Below are positions 23,831 through 35,225 of a stretch of 64,000 nucleotides of DNA, piece by piece. Each line of letters opens with the position of its first letter. Position 1 is the first letter of the stretch. Below the pieces are notes generated by a model. The model saw nothing but the letters and a program-made list of their open reading frames with translations. It did not search any database and had not been told where the DNA came from. This stretch comes from Okapia johnstoni (lineage: Eukaryota; Chordata; Mammalia; Artiodactyla; Giraffidae), in NCBI GenBank assembly GCA_024291935.2, contig CM044317.1, forward strand, positions 57,836,730 through 57,900,729, read 5' to 3'. The position numbers and the translations under genes were made by a program.

Positions 23831-24050
23831 TGGCTTCCCTGGTGGCTCAGCCGGTAAAGAATCCACGGGCAATGCAGGAGGCCAGGATTCGATCCCTGGG
23901 TTGGGAAGATCCCCTGGAGAAGGGAATGACTACCCACTCCAGTATTTTTGCCTGGATAATCCCATGGACCGAGGAACTTGGTGGGCTACAGTCCATGGGG
24001 TTGCAGAGAGTTGGACACAACTTAGTGACTAATACTTTCACTTTCACTAC
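23831..24050 (+). mobile_element. Bov-tA SINE with 13-bp TSD
   Basis: Runs from TGGCTTCCCTGGTGGCTCAG to TTTCACTTTCACTAC. Flanks AAAACCTATATTA (23818-23830) and AAAACCTAGATTA (24051-24063) differ at one base. Confidence 0.93.
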
Positions 24051-24063
24051 AAAACCTAGATTA

Positions 24064-24822
24064 GGTAAGAAACTGAGACCAATGGCTAAAGGAAGGGGTA
24101 ACTATGATTCAGCAACTTCAATTTTCTATGAAATTTAGATCCTTATTGTCCTGTACCTAAAACCAGAGAATCTGTACCTCAAACACAGACCTTCTAGTAC
24201 AACCGTATCTGAAATGATAGTCATTAGCTGAATAGCAAAGTCTCAATTAACCAGAATCTAACTACAAGAAAAGAATTCCTACTTGTCAGAAAGTACCGTC
24301 TTGGGCACAATGGGGTTTAAAAATATGCCAAAATAATTTTTTCTGCATATCAATTTTAAAGGATTTGATTGATAAGAGAATAAATTCATATAAGAAATCT
24401 TGCTTTTAGAAAACAAAAGCAATTTCCACGGAGGGTCCTAAGATAAGTGCATACTCAGTTCTATCTTTTAAAACTATTGAGTAATTTCAGTGCCACAAGA
24501 GTGAAATTCAGAATGATTTTATAGAATTGTAAAATACCTCACTATGCTCCCTCAATTTTTTATTATTAATACTATGGCTTATTAATGTCTGTCTCAGGCT
24601 CCTGTGGAACACTGGATGGGGATGTTTGAACACTTAAGTGCTAAAGTGGTTCAAAGAAGTTAATCAACACAATTTTATCAATTTTAACCTTTAAATTAGT
24701 AATGTGCATTTGTTATTTTATTTGAGAATTTCAATTCTGCTCCAGAAAGTGAAAAATCAAATGGCTTAGGTGAATTTGTAATATGTGCTAAGTACAGATA
24801 AGTAACTTATGAGACACTGTGT
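24064..24822. other. AT-rich unassigned DNA
   Basis: No gene or named repeat recognised. Confidence 0.5.
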
Positions 24823-24968
24823 GAGCTTAATCACTCAGTAGTGTCCGACTCTGTGCCTCAAAATAGACTGTAGCCTGACAGGTTTCACTGTCTGTGGAAT
24901 TTTCCAGGCAAGAATAATGGCGAGGGTTGCCATTTCCTTCTCCAGGGGATCTTCCCAACCCAGGGATC
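24823..24968 (-). mobile_element. Bov-tA SINE, 5'-truncated
   Basis: The ART2A half and part of the middle (GATCCCTGGGTTGGGAAGAT on the complement) are present; the tRNA half is missing. Confidence 0.85.
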
Positions 24969-25032
24969 ATTAGGCATAAATAAAATATACAGATGTGTTG
25001 AACATAGGAAGGGACAGAAATGCTGAGTAAAC

Positions 25033-25138
25033 ACTAAAATTGTCACTAAACATTAAATATACATGAGGTATTAAAACTGTCACTAAACATTAAATATACA
25101 TGAGATATTAAAATTGTCACTAAACATATACATGATGA
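25033..25138. repeat. Minisatellite, 37-bp unit, about 2.7 copies
   Basis: Successive units share AAAACTGTCACTAAACATTA and AATATACATGAG with one or two changes each. The last copy is shortened. Confidence 0.85.
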
Positions 25139-25286
25139 AAACTAGTCACTCAATATTTATGAAGTTGTAAATTGGTCACCCATTGGTTATACCCATTCTA
25201 GCTCCACAGATACTCTGCCAGATAAAATCCATAACTGCTCATAGACTGGCAAATCAAATCCAACAATATATAGAAAGAATTATAAG

Positions 25287-25322
25287 GTCTTCCCTGGTGG
25301 TCCAGTGGTTAAGACTATATAC
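25287..25322 (+). mobile_element. CHR SINE 5' scrap
   Basis: GTCTTCCCTGGTGGTCCAGT plus about 15 bp; only the tRNA box-A region survives. It lies exactly at the internal L1 deletion. Confidence 0.7.
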
Positions 25323-25734
25323 CAGCAATGAACAGTGGAATTTGAAATTTAAAACACAATACCACTTACGTTAGCATCTCCCAAAATGAAATACTTAAAT
25401 ACAAATCCAACAAAATATGTACAAGATCTAAATGAGGAAAGCCACAAAACTCTGATAAACAAAATCCAGTAAGAATTAAATAAATGGAGAGATAGTCCAT
25501 GTTCTTGGCTTGGAAGACTCAATAGTTTCAAGATGTCAGTTCTTCCCTATTTGATCTATAGATTCAGTGTAATCCTAACCAAAATCCCAGCAATTTACTT
25601 TGTCAATAAATTGATCCTCAAGTTTAAATGGAGAAGAAAAAAATCCAGAATCACCAACATAATATTGACTGAGAAGAACAAAGTTGGATGATGAACACTA
25701 ACTGACTTTAAGACTTACTATAAACCTACGGTGG

Positions 25735-25962
25735 GGGCTTCCCAGGTAGCCCTAGTGGTAAAGAACCCACCTGCCAATGCAGGGAGACACTAGAGACGCG
25801 AGTTTGATCCCTGGGTCAGGAAGATCCCCTAGAGGAGAATATGGCAAACCACTCCAGTATTCTTGCCTAGAGAATCCCATGAACAGAAAAGCCCGGTGGG
25901 CTTCAATCCATACATTTGCACAGAATTGGACATGACTGCAGTGACTTAGCACAGCACAGAAC
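25735..25962 (+). mobile_element. Bov-tA SINE inserted in L1
   Basis: Plus-strand, slightly expanded near GGGAGACACTAGAGACGCGA. Imperfect repeats of the L1 sequence CTATAAACCTA/CATAAAGCTA flank it. Confidence 0.88.
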
Positions 25963-26154
25963 ATAAAGCTATGATAATCAAGACAGTTTGGTATTGACAA
26001 AAGTATAGACAAACAGATAAATGGAACAGAATAACGAGTCTAGAAATAGACCCCCATAAATATAGTCAACTGATCTTTAACAAAGGAGCAAAAGACAGCA
26101 TTGGGGAAAAACAGTTTTTCCATGAATGGTGTGAGAACAATTTGACATCTCCTG

Positions 26155-26182
26155 CAAAAAACAAAACAAAACAAAACAAAAC
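26155..26182. repeat. (CAAAA)n tract
   Basis: About five CAAAA units inside the L1. Confidence 0.85.
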
Positions 26183-26778
26183 TGCATCTAGACCTTACAC
26201 CCTTTACAAAAATTAGTTCAAAATGGATAACAGACCTAAATGTAAAATACAAAACTGTGAAACTACTAGGAGGTAACATACAAGAACATCTAGATAACCT
26301 TGAATGTAAGAATGACTTCTTAGATAAAACACCAGAGGCATGATTCATGAAAGAAATAATTGATAAGCTGCACTTCATTAAAACTAAAAACTTCTGTTCT
26401 GTGAAAGAAAATGTCAAGAGAAGAGAGATAAGTGACAGACTGGGGAAAATATCTGCAAAGGACACATCCAAAAATAAAGAACTCTTTGAATTCAACAATA
26501 AGAAAACAAACAACCAGATTAAAAATGAGACAAAGACCATAATACATACCTCACCAAAGAAGATTCACATATGGCAAATGAGCATATGAAAAGATATTCC
26601 CCATCATATGTCACTCATCAGGGAAATGCAAATTAAAACAACAATCAGATACCACTATGCACCTATTAGAATGACCAAAATTTGGAACACTGACACCACT
26701 AAATGATGTCGAGGGTGTGCAGCAACAGGAATTCTCATTCATTGCTAGTAGGAATATATAATGGTATAGTACAGCCTC

Positions 26779-26867
26779 TTTATTCTGGCCTGGAGAATTC
26801 CATGGACTATATAGTTCATGGGGTCGAAAAGAGTCAGACACGACTGAATGACCTTCACTTTCACAGC
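26779..26867 (+). mobile_element. ART2A (Bov SINE) fragment inserted in L1
   Basis: It begins TATTCTGGCCTGGAGAATTC and ends CCTTCACTTTCAC; it lacks the whole tRNA half. Confidence 0.85.
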
Positions 26868-27544
26868 CCCTTAGAAGACAATTTTGCAGTTTAAAACAAT
26901 ATTAAACATATTCTTTTTATAAGATCCAAAAGAGTTAAAAACTTGTCTCCACACAAAAACCAGCAGATGGATACTTATAGCAGCTGCACTTATAACTGCC
27001 AAAACTTGGAAGCAATCAAGATATCCTTCAATAGGTGAACAGATAAACTGTGATACATGCAGATGATGGGATATTATTCAACACCAAAAAAATGAGTTAT
27101 CAAGGCATGAAAAGACATGAAGGAAACTTAAGTGCATATTACCAAGTGAGATAAGTCAATCTGAAAAGACTACATACTGTATGATTTCAACTGTATGACA
27201 TCTTGGAAAAGGCAACACTATGGGGGCAATACAAAAAAATCAGAAGTTTGGGGTGAGAGGGCAATGGGAGAGATGAATAGATGGAAACAGAGGATTTTTA
27301 GGGTAGCGGAAATACTATGTATGATACCATAATAATGATACATGTCATTATGTGTTTGCCCAACACCAAGACTGAATGACAAACTTTGGATCACTCTGGT
27401 GTGGATAATGCAGGAGGTTATGCATGTATGGAGGCAGGGAGTATGTTGGAAATCTCTGTACCCTATGCCCAATTTTATTATGAACCTAAAACTGCCCTAA
27501 AAAAATAAAGTCAAAAATGAAAAAGCAGATTACAAAATAGAATA

Positions 27545-28088
27545 CATTTTTTTCTCATGCATTTTTACATACTTAATTGGACAATAATTGCTTTACAGTG
27601 TTGTTAGTTTCTGCCGTTCAACAATGTGAATCAGCCATGAGTATACATATATTCCCTCCTCCTTCCCACTCCACCCCCCTCCCACCCCTCATCACAGAGC
27701 ACCAGGTTGAGTTGAGTTCCCTGTATTGTACAGCAGCTTCCCACTAGCTATCTATTTTACACATGGTAAAGTACATATTTCAATGTTACTCTCTCAATTT
27801 GCCCCACCCTCTCCTTCCCCTGCTGTGTCCAGATGTTCACTGACAGATGAATGGATAAAGAAGTTGTGGTGTATATATACAATGGAATATTAATCAGCCA
27901 TAAAAAGGAATGACTCTGGGTCACTTGAACTGAGGTGGACAAACCTAGAGCCTATTATACAAAGTAAATCAGAAAGAGAAAAAAATATATCATATATTAA
28001 CACATATATACGGAATCTAGAAAAATGGTACTGATGAATCTATTTTCAAGGCAGGAATAGAGATGCAGATATAGAGTATGATGCCAGG
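27545..28088 (-). mobile_element. Ruminant L1 3' end with 5' inversion (twin priming)
   Basis: 27545-27830 is the L1 3' UTR on the minus strand, with the T-rich (polyA complement) edge at 27546-27553 and the TACACATGGTAAAGTACATA landmark. 27831-28088 is the adjoining upstream part (ORF2 end, from CAGATGAATGGATAAAGAAG to GATGCAGATATAGAGTATG) but in plus orientation. The outer end of the inverted part is just upstream of the 3' part in L1 order, as twin priming predicts. Confidence 0.85.
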
Positions 28089-29174
28089 TTAATTTTATTA
28101 ATATATATATACAATAGGGAGAATCATATGAAAAAAGTGACTATATGTATATATCTTAGAGGTAAAATGAAAGGTGATTTTGACTTTCATTCTTTTACTT
28201 TCTGTACTCTCTGTAATCTAGATTTTCTACAATGAACATATGTCACCTTCTTAATCAAAAAACACTAAAATAAATGGTTTTTAGAAAAGCTTTGAAAATG
28301 AGACAGCATTTGAAATAGGTCTTAAAAGATGATTGAAAATTTGATTTGTTCAGATACAGAGAAAATATTAGTGATAAAAGGAATTGTGACTGAAGCTACA
28401 TGGGATGAGAAAGTTTTGGTAACTTGGAAATGAAATTGACTAGTTATATTTGAGCATAGAGTATCCATAGAAAAATGGTGGAAAATGAAGAAGTTGAAAA
28501 CTGAATTGAGACCTTGCACATCAGATGAGGTGTTTATACTTAATGCAGTATTATGTACTATTATATGTGTTCCTAGCACAGCAAAGGAACACTAAAGACA
28601 GAGGTGGGAAACTGAACCTCTTTTATTTAGTTAGAAAATTTAGTTATTAAGAATATTCCTTAGAACTTAGTTCACCCAACAAGGTGTTATACTTGATATG
28701 TCTCCAAAAAGGAGTCAAAATTACCTAACAGAGGGTTTGAGAGAGAGAAAGATCAATTTAGAGGAATCTAAATGTCAAAAGGCAAATATAGTCGCAAGTA
28801 TTAAAGAGTTATTGTTATATAAAATACATTGGAAGACATTAATATTCACCACCCAAATGATTCCCCAACAGTATACTCAGTAAGTTTGTGGGGCTTATAC
28901 CCAAGAGCTGGACATGGGAAAAATGACTGAATTATAAGATTTCTACCAATGGGCATGAACTATTTGAAATGCACACCAATTATATTTATTGCTATCACCA
29001 TAGAAAGATCAATCCCAAGGACACTGAAGGGATGTCTGGACATCAGATTTACACTGCTGCTGTTCTAAACACTTCAAAAATCCAATCCAGAACACTGACT
29101 CTCTAACAATTTCTGGAGTAAACGATTGGCTTATTGGAAATACCCTCAATATCACTAAGAAAGCAGAAGAGCAA
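28089..29174. other. Unassigned DNA
   Basis: 28150-28260 resembles an old LINE tail (TTTCTGTACTCTCTGTAATC). No gene recognised in the rest. Confidence 0.4.
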
Positions 29175-29498
29175 TCAGTTCAGTTCAGTCACTCAGTTGT
29201 GTCCAACTCTTTGCTACCCCACAAACTGCAGCATGACAGAATTCCCTGTCTATCACCAACTCCTGAAGCTTGCTCAAACACACGTCCATTGAGTTGGTGA
29301 TGCCATCCAACCATCTCATCCTCTGTTATCCCCTTCTCCTCCAGTCTTCAATCTTTCTCAGCATCAGGGTCTTTTCCAATGAGTCAGTTCTCGCATCAGG
29401 TGGCCAAAGTATTAGAGTTTCAATTTCAGTATAAGTCCTTCCAAAGAATATTCAGGACTGATTTCCTTTATGATTGACTGGTTTGATCTTCTTGCAGT
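29175..29498 (-). mobile_element. BovB LINE 3' fragment (left member of a tandem pair)
   Basis: 324 bp of BovB 3' end with a TCAGTTCAGTTCAG edge, truncated at the position coding for the R-x-NQS block. Its truncation point directly abuts the 3' end of the longer BovB at 29499-32878, same orientation. Confidence 0.9.
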
Positions 29499-32400
29499 AC
29501 AGTTCAGTTGAGTACAGTTCAGTCACTCAGTCGTGTCCAACTCTTTCTGACCCCAGAGACTGCAGCAAGCCAGGCTTCCCTGTCCATCACCGACTCCCAG
29601 AGTTTGCTCAAACTCATGTCCACTGAGTTGGTGATGCCACCCAACCATCTCATCCTCTGTCATCCCCTTCTCCTCCAGTCTTCAATCTTTCCCAGCATGA
29701 GGGTCTTTTCCAATGAGTCACCTCTTTGCATCAGGTGGCCAAATATTCTAATGAATATTCAGAACTGATTCCCTTTAGGATTGACTGGTTGGATCTCCTT
29801 GCAGTCCAAAGGACTCTCAAGAGTCTTCTCCAACACCACAGTTCAAAAGAATCAATTCTTCAGCACTCAGCTTTCTTCATATTCCAACTCTCACATCCAT
29901 ACACGACTACTGGAAAAACCATAGCTTTGACTAGACAGACCTTTGTCAGCAAAGTAATGTCTCTGCTTTTTAATATGCTGTCCAGGTTGGTCATAGCTTT
30001 TCTACCAAGGAGTAAGCGTCTTTTAATTTCATGGCTGCAGTCACCATCTGCAGTGATTTTGGAACCCAAGAAAATAAAGTCTCTCACTGTTTCCATTGTT
30101 TCCCCATCCATTTGCCACGAAGTGATGGGACCGGATGTCATGATCTTAGCTTTTTGCAGGTTGAGTTTTAAACCAACTTTTTCACTCTCCTCTTTTGCTT
30201 TCATCAAGAGGGTCTTTAGTCCTTTTTTCTTTCTGAAAATAAGTGTCATGTCATCTGCATATCGGATGACACGATGATGCGTATTTCTCCCAGAAATCTT
30301 GATTCCAGCTTGTGCTTCATCCAGCCCAGCACTTCACATGATGTACTCTGCATATAAGCTAAATAAGCTGTGTGACAATATACAGCCTGATGTGCTCTTT
30401 TCCCAATTTGGGACCAGTCTGTTGTTCCATGTCCAGTTCTAACTGTTGCTTCTTGGCTTGCACACAGATTTCTCAGGAGGCAGGTCAGGTGGTCTGGTAT
30501 TCCCATCACTTGAAGAATTTTCCACAGTTTGTTGTGATCCACACAGTCAAAGGCTTTGGCATAGTCAATATAGCAGAAGTAGATGTTTTCCTGGAACTCT
30601 CTTGCTTTTTTGATGATCCAGCAGATGTTGGCAATTTGATCTATGGTTCCTCTGCCTTTTCTAAAGCCAGCTTGAACATCTGGAAGTTCACAGTTAACAT
30701 GCTGTTGACGCCTGGCTTGCAGAATTTTGAGCATTACTTTGCTAGTGTATGAAATGAGTGCAATTGTGTGGCAGTTTGAACATTCTTTGACGTTGTCTTT
30801 CTTTGGGATTGGAATGAAAACTGACCTTTTCCAGTCCTGTGGCCACTGCTGAGTTTTCCAAATTTGCTAGCATATGGAGTGCAGCACTTTCACAGCATCA
30901 TCCTTTAGGATTTGAAATAGCTCAACTGGAATTCCATCACTTCCACTATCTTTGTTCATAGTGATACTTCCTAAGGCTTACTTGACTTCCCATTCCAGGA
31001 TGTCTGGCTCTAGGTGAGTGATCACACCATCGTGATTATCTGGGTCGTGAAGATCTTTTGTGTACAGTTCTTCTGTGTATTCTTGCCACCTCTTCTTAAT
31101 ATCTTCTGCTTCTGTTAGGTCCATGCCATTTCTGTCCTTTATTGAGCCCATCTTTGCATGAAATGTTCCCTTGGTATTTCTAACTTTCTTGAAGAGATCT
31201 CTAGTCTTTCCCATTCTATTGTTTTCCTCTATTTCTTTGCATTGATCACTGAGAAAGGCTTTCTTATCTCTCCTTGCTAGTCTTTGAAATTCTGCATTCA
31301 AATGGGTATATCTTTCCTTTTCTCCTTCGACTTTAGCTTCTCTTCTTTTCTCAGCTATTTGTAAGACTTCCTCAGACAACCATTTGGTCTTTTTGCATTT
31401 TTTTTTCTTGGGGATGGTCTTGATCACTGCCTCATATACAATATCATGAACCTCTGTCCATAGTTCTTCAGGCACTCTGTCTATCAGATCTAATCCCTTG
31501 AATCTATTGTCACTTCCACTGTATAATCATAAGGGATTTGATTTAGGTCATACCTGAATGGCCTAGGGGTTTTCCCTACTTTCTTCAATTTAAGTCTGAA
31601 TTTGGCAATAAGGAGCTCATGATCTGAGCCACAGTCAGCTCCCAGTCTTGTTTTTGCTGACTGTATAGAACTTCTCCATCTTTGGCTGCAAAGAATATAA
31701 TCAATCTGATTTCGATATTGATCATCTGATAATATCCATGTGTAGAGTTGTCTCTTGTGTTGTTGGAAGAGGGTGTTTGCTATGACCAGTGTGTTCTCTT
31801 GGCAAAACTCTGCTAGCCTTTGCTCTGCTTCATTTTGTACTCCAAGGCCAAATTTGCCTGTTATTCCAGGTACCTCTTAACTTCCTACTTTTACATTCCA
31901 GTTCCCTATGATGAAAAGGACATCTTTTCTGGGTGTTAGTTCTAGAAGGTCTTGTAGGTCTTCATAGAACCATTAAACTTCAACTTCTTCAGCATTACTG
32001 GTTAGGGCTTAGACTTGGATTACTGTGATATTAAATGGTTTGCCTTGGAAATGAACAGAGATCATTCTGTGTTTTTTGAGATTGCACCCAAGTACAGCAT
32101 TTCAGACTCTTGTTGACTATGAGGGCTACTCCACTTCTTCTAAGGGATTCTTGCCCATATTCATAGATATAATGGTCATCTGAGTTAAATTTGCCCATTC
32201 CAGTCCATTTTAATTCACTGATTCCTAAAATGTCGATGTTCACTCTTGCCATTTGACCACTTCCAATTTCCCTTGATTCATGGACCTAACATTCCAGGTT
32301 CCTATGAACTACTATTCTTTACAGCATGAGACTTTACTTCTATCACCAACTTTACTTCTATCACATCCACAACTGGGTGTTGTTTCTGCTTTGGCTCCCT

Positions 32401-32878
32401 CTCTTCATTCTTTCTGGAGTTATTTCTCCACTGATCTCTAATAGCATATTGGGCCCCTACCGACCTGGGGAGTTCATCTTTCAGTGCCATATCTTTTTGC
32501 CTTTTCATACTGTTCATGGGGTTCTCAAGGCAAGAATAGTGAAGTGGTTTGCCATTCCCTTCTCCAATGGACCACGTTTTGTCAGAACTCTCCACCATGA
32601 CCTGTCCATCTTGGGTGGCCCTACATGGCATGGCTCATAGTTTCATTGAGTTAAACAAGGCTGTGGTCCACGTGATCAGTTTGATTAGTTTTCTGTGATG
32701 GTGGTTTTCATTCTGCCTGCCCTCTGATGGAGAAGGATAAGAGGCTTATGAAAGCTTATTGATGGGAGAAACTGACTGAGGGGGAAACTGGGTCTTGTTG
32801 TGATGGGTGGGGACATGCTCAGTAAATCTTTAATCCAATTTTCTGTTGATGGGCGGGGCTGTGTTCCCTCCCTGTTGA
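29499..32878 (-). mobile_element. BovB LINE, almost full length (3.4 kb)
   Basis: This is the longest BovB here, on the minus strand. From its 5' side (32878 downward) it has the GTGTTCCCTCCCTGTTG leader complement, then the endonuclease region (MARVNIDILGISELKW at about 32252, of the APE-type fold). The linker follows (MPEELWTEVHDIVYEAV at 31475, with IPKKKKCKKTKWLSEE), then DVQAGFRKGRGTIDQIAN, YFCYIDYAKAFDCVDHNKLW (RT palm), an IRYADD motif near 30260 in a shifted frame, and the C-terminal block to about 29510. Frames are broken at about 30246, 30960, 31490 and 32030, so the EN-RT protein cannot be made. It lies in METTL24 sense orientation. Confidence 0.94.
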
Positions 32879-32984
32879 ATATACCAAATGATCTATGCTA
32901 TAATACTCCATTCTAAGTATTTGAATATTGGCCTAAAATAATTCAAATCAATTCAACCCAATAACTATTTAATAAACAGCTCCT

Positions 32985-33171
32985 AAAAAAGTGTTAGTTG
33001 CTCAGTCATGACTCTTTGCAACCCTATGGACTGTAGCCAGCCATGCTCCTCTGCAGGCAAGAATACTGGAATGGGTTGCCACTTCCTTCTCTTCCGACTC
33101 AGGGATCAAACTCAGATCTCCTGCATTGCAAGCAGATTCTTTACAGTCTGAGCCACCAGGGAAGCAATTTC
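32985..33171 (-). mobile_element. Bov-tA SINE flanked by very long direct repeats
   Basis: A Bov-tA with a few deletions (ATGACTCTTTGC lacks the GTCGGAC core). It is flanked by 39-bp repeats at 32946-32984 and 33172-33210 that match at 37 positions. Confidence 0.88.
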
Positions 33172-33199
33172 AATCAATTCAACCCAGTAACTATTTAAT

Positions 33200-33378
33200 A
33201 AACAGCCCCTATCTGGGGATCAACTGCCCAGACATTGTGTGCTAGGTTCTTCACAGACCTTTTGTCATTAATGCTAACAATCTCACATAAAAGGTACTAT
33301 TATCCTCATTTTACAGAAAAATAAAACATGGATCAGAGGGATTAATTTGCTTGTGCCTTTCACACAACCAACAGGAGA
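33200..33378 (-). mobile_element. MIR-like SINE
   Basis: ACATTGTGTGCTAGGTTCTT, then AGGTACTATTATCCTCATTT and TACAGAAAAATAAAACATGG are complement-strand MIR landmarks. Confidence 0.75.
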
Positions 33379-34361
33379 AAAGGCTGGTATCAGGGTCCTT
33401 TGGGCTGAGACCCCTCCACAGGGCAACATGGCCCAAACTTCCACCTGCCCTCAGACAGCATTCAGAAAATGTCATCAAAGTTGTTTTCCATGTAAATACC
33501 GTGATCAGAGCAACTTGGAGAACCCCCCTGGATACCTAACTGGATCTTGCTAGTACATCAGAATAATAATGCCACAGCAAACAATAAAACCAATACAAAG
33601 TTTCTAAGAAAGAGCTGTGCCAAGGACTTTTTGCGGCCAGCTCCTTTCTCTTCCTCAATTGCTAGCAAAATTAAAAGGTGAACAGAATAATATTGTTTTT
33701 TATTGGTTTAGGGATCAGATAAACAGATTCCTTCTGTAAAACCAAAAACCAGAAATTTAAGTCTCCAAATATAAACGTCCATATAATCTTAAATATCAGA
33801 AATCCCCTTGAAAAATCTCAAGAATGAAATTTCAATTTAAAATATCTATAAATAGCACAGAATTGAGCAAAATGTTAGTGGAATGAGAAAATGGATGAGA
33901 GGTCCTTTTGCTATCTTTATAGAATAAAATCCTTTAGGGAATAGAGGCAGTGTTCTAATAGAAACAACATTTCTCCCTGAATACCCCATGACTCCCAAAC
34001 ACCACTACATTTTCATCTGACATCCTCAGGCAGCTTTCTTTTTCTCCCCCAAAGAAAAGGCAGGGACATATCTGGTGGCAACGTCTCAACATCTCTGAAT
34101 ATTAGACGATGCATAGAATAAGAAAAAGAACATTACTGGGGAAATGTTTTCCATAATCTCACCAAAGAGCAGTAGAGGCAGCCAAGAAAAAGCTAGTAAT
34201 CTGTTAACAAATGCTCTCACCGACCTTCATTACCATTCCCACAGAACAGAGGGCAGCTGAATAGCAGGCAGGAAACAAAGGAAAATGGCCTAATCACCAA
34301 CGGTCTCCACAGCCTACTCTCCCACCACCAACCACTTATGGAGTTCCCACTATAGGCAATA
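33379..34361. other. Unassigned DNA
   Basis: No exon or named repeat recognised. Confidence 0.45.
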
Positions 34362-34506
34362 TGTGTGTGCATGCATGCACACGCGCTAAGTTGCTTCAGT
34401 CATGTCTGACTCTGTGCGACCCTATGGTCTGTACCCTGCCAGGCTCCTCTGTCCATGGGATTCTCCAAGCAAGAATACTGGAATCGGTTGCGATGCCCTG
34501 CTCCAA
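34362..34506 (-). mobile_element. Bov SINE, 5'-truncated
   Basis: The ART2A half on the minus strand with a (GT/CATG)n-type tail. Flanks CTATAGGCA and CTGTAGGCA suggest a 9-bp target-site duplication with one mismatch. Confidence 0.82.
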
Positions 34507-34639
34507 CTGTAGGCATTAGGAATACAAAAATAAATGGCATATTAGATTGGATTTCTCTATTAAACACTCCCCATAGAACATTGCACTTCTTTGTAGCACT
34601 CATTACAGGATCACATTTCTGTCTTTTTAGACATGTGTT

Positions 34640-35222
34640 AAATCTTAAGATACTTGTTTATGGAAATGTAAAATGGTGCAGCCACTATGAAAAACTGCAT
34701 GGCAGTTTCTCAAAAAAATTTAAAAATAGAATTGCCGTAGGATCCAGGAATTCCATTTCTGGTCTACAGCCAAAAGAACTAGAGACAGGATTTTGAAAAG
34801 ATATTTGCACACTCACTATGAGCATTCTCACAATAGGCAAGAGGTGAAATAAACCCAGTTGTCCACTGATAGATAAAGGGACAAATAAAATTGTGTCTAT
34901 ACATACAAAGGATTATTCAGCTTTAAAAAGAAAGAAACATGCTACAACATGAATGATGCTTGAGGACATTATGTTAAGTGAAATAAATTAGTCACAAAAA
35001 GAAAATTACTGTAAGGTTCCATTTATATGAGGCACCTAGCATAGTTACAGTTATTGAAACAGGAAGTGGGGTGGTTGTTGCCAAGGGCTGGGGGAAGAGG
35101 GGAAACTGTTTAATGAGTGTAAAGTTTCAGTCGTGCAAGATGAAAATATTTTAAAGATTCGCAACAACGTGAACATACTCAGCATTACTAAACTATACTT
35201 AAAAATAGTTAAGATAGTAAAT
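34640..35222 (+). mobile_element. Old L1 LINE 3' end
   Basis: GGTGCAGCCACTATGAAAAAC, AGGAATTCCATTTCTGGTCT, TTATGTTAAGTGAAATAAAT and the GAAACAGGAAGTGGGGTGGT block are ordered L1M landmarks in plus orientation. Confidence 0.88.
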
Positions 35223-35225
35223 TTT

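Larger units (their letters stand above)
25215..27510 (+). mobile_element. Old L1 LINE, ORF2 3' part, with internal deletion and insertions
   Basis: RLANQIQQYIERII near 25237-25281 is the L1 RT region. After a gap marked by a CHR fragment it resumes with the ORF2 C-terminal region: TGGAGAGATAGTCCATGTTC, ACTGATCTTTAACAAAGGAG and GCAAATTAAAACAACAATCA. The tail ends near AAAATAAAGTCAAAAATG. About 700 bp of consensus is absent between the two parts. A Bov-tA (25735-25962) and an ART2A scrap (26779-26867) landed in it. Many stops mean no coding capacity. Confidence 0.88.

Noticed and set aside
26040..26540. 166-codon minus-strand frame rich in hydrophobic residues
   Set aside because: It is the antisense strand of old L1 ORF2; the hydrophobic run comes from A-rich L1 sense sequence.
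30246..30734. Long reverse-transcriptase-like frame as a possible host gene
   Set aside because: It reads DVQAGFRKGRG and YAKAFDCVDHNK, which is the BovB RT, and sits inside the 3.4 kb BovB with breaks on both sides.
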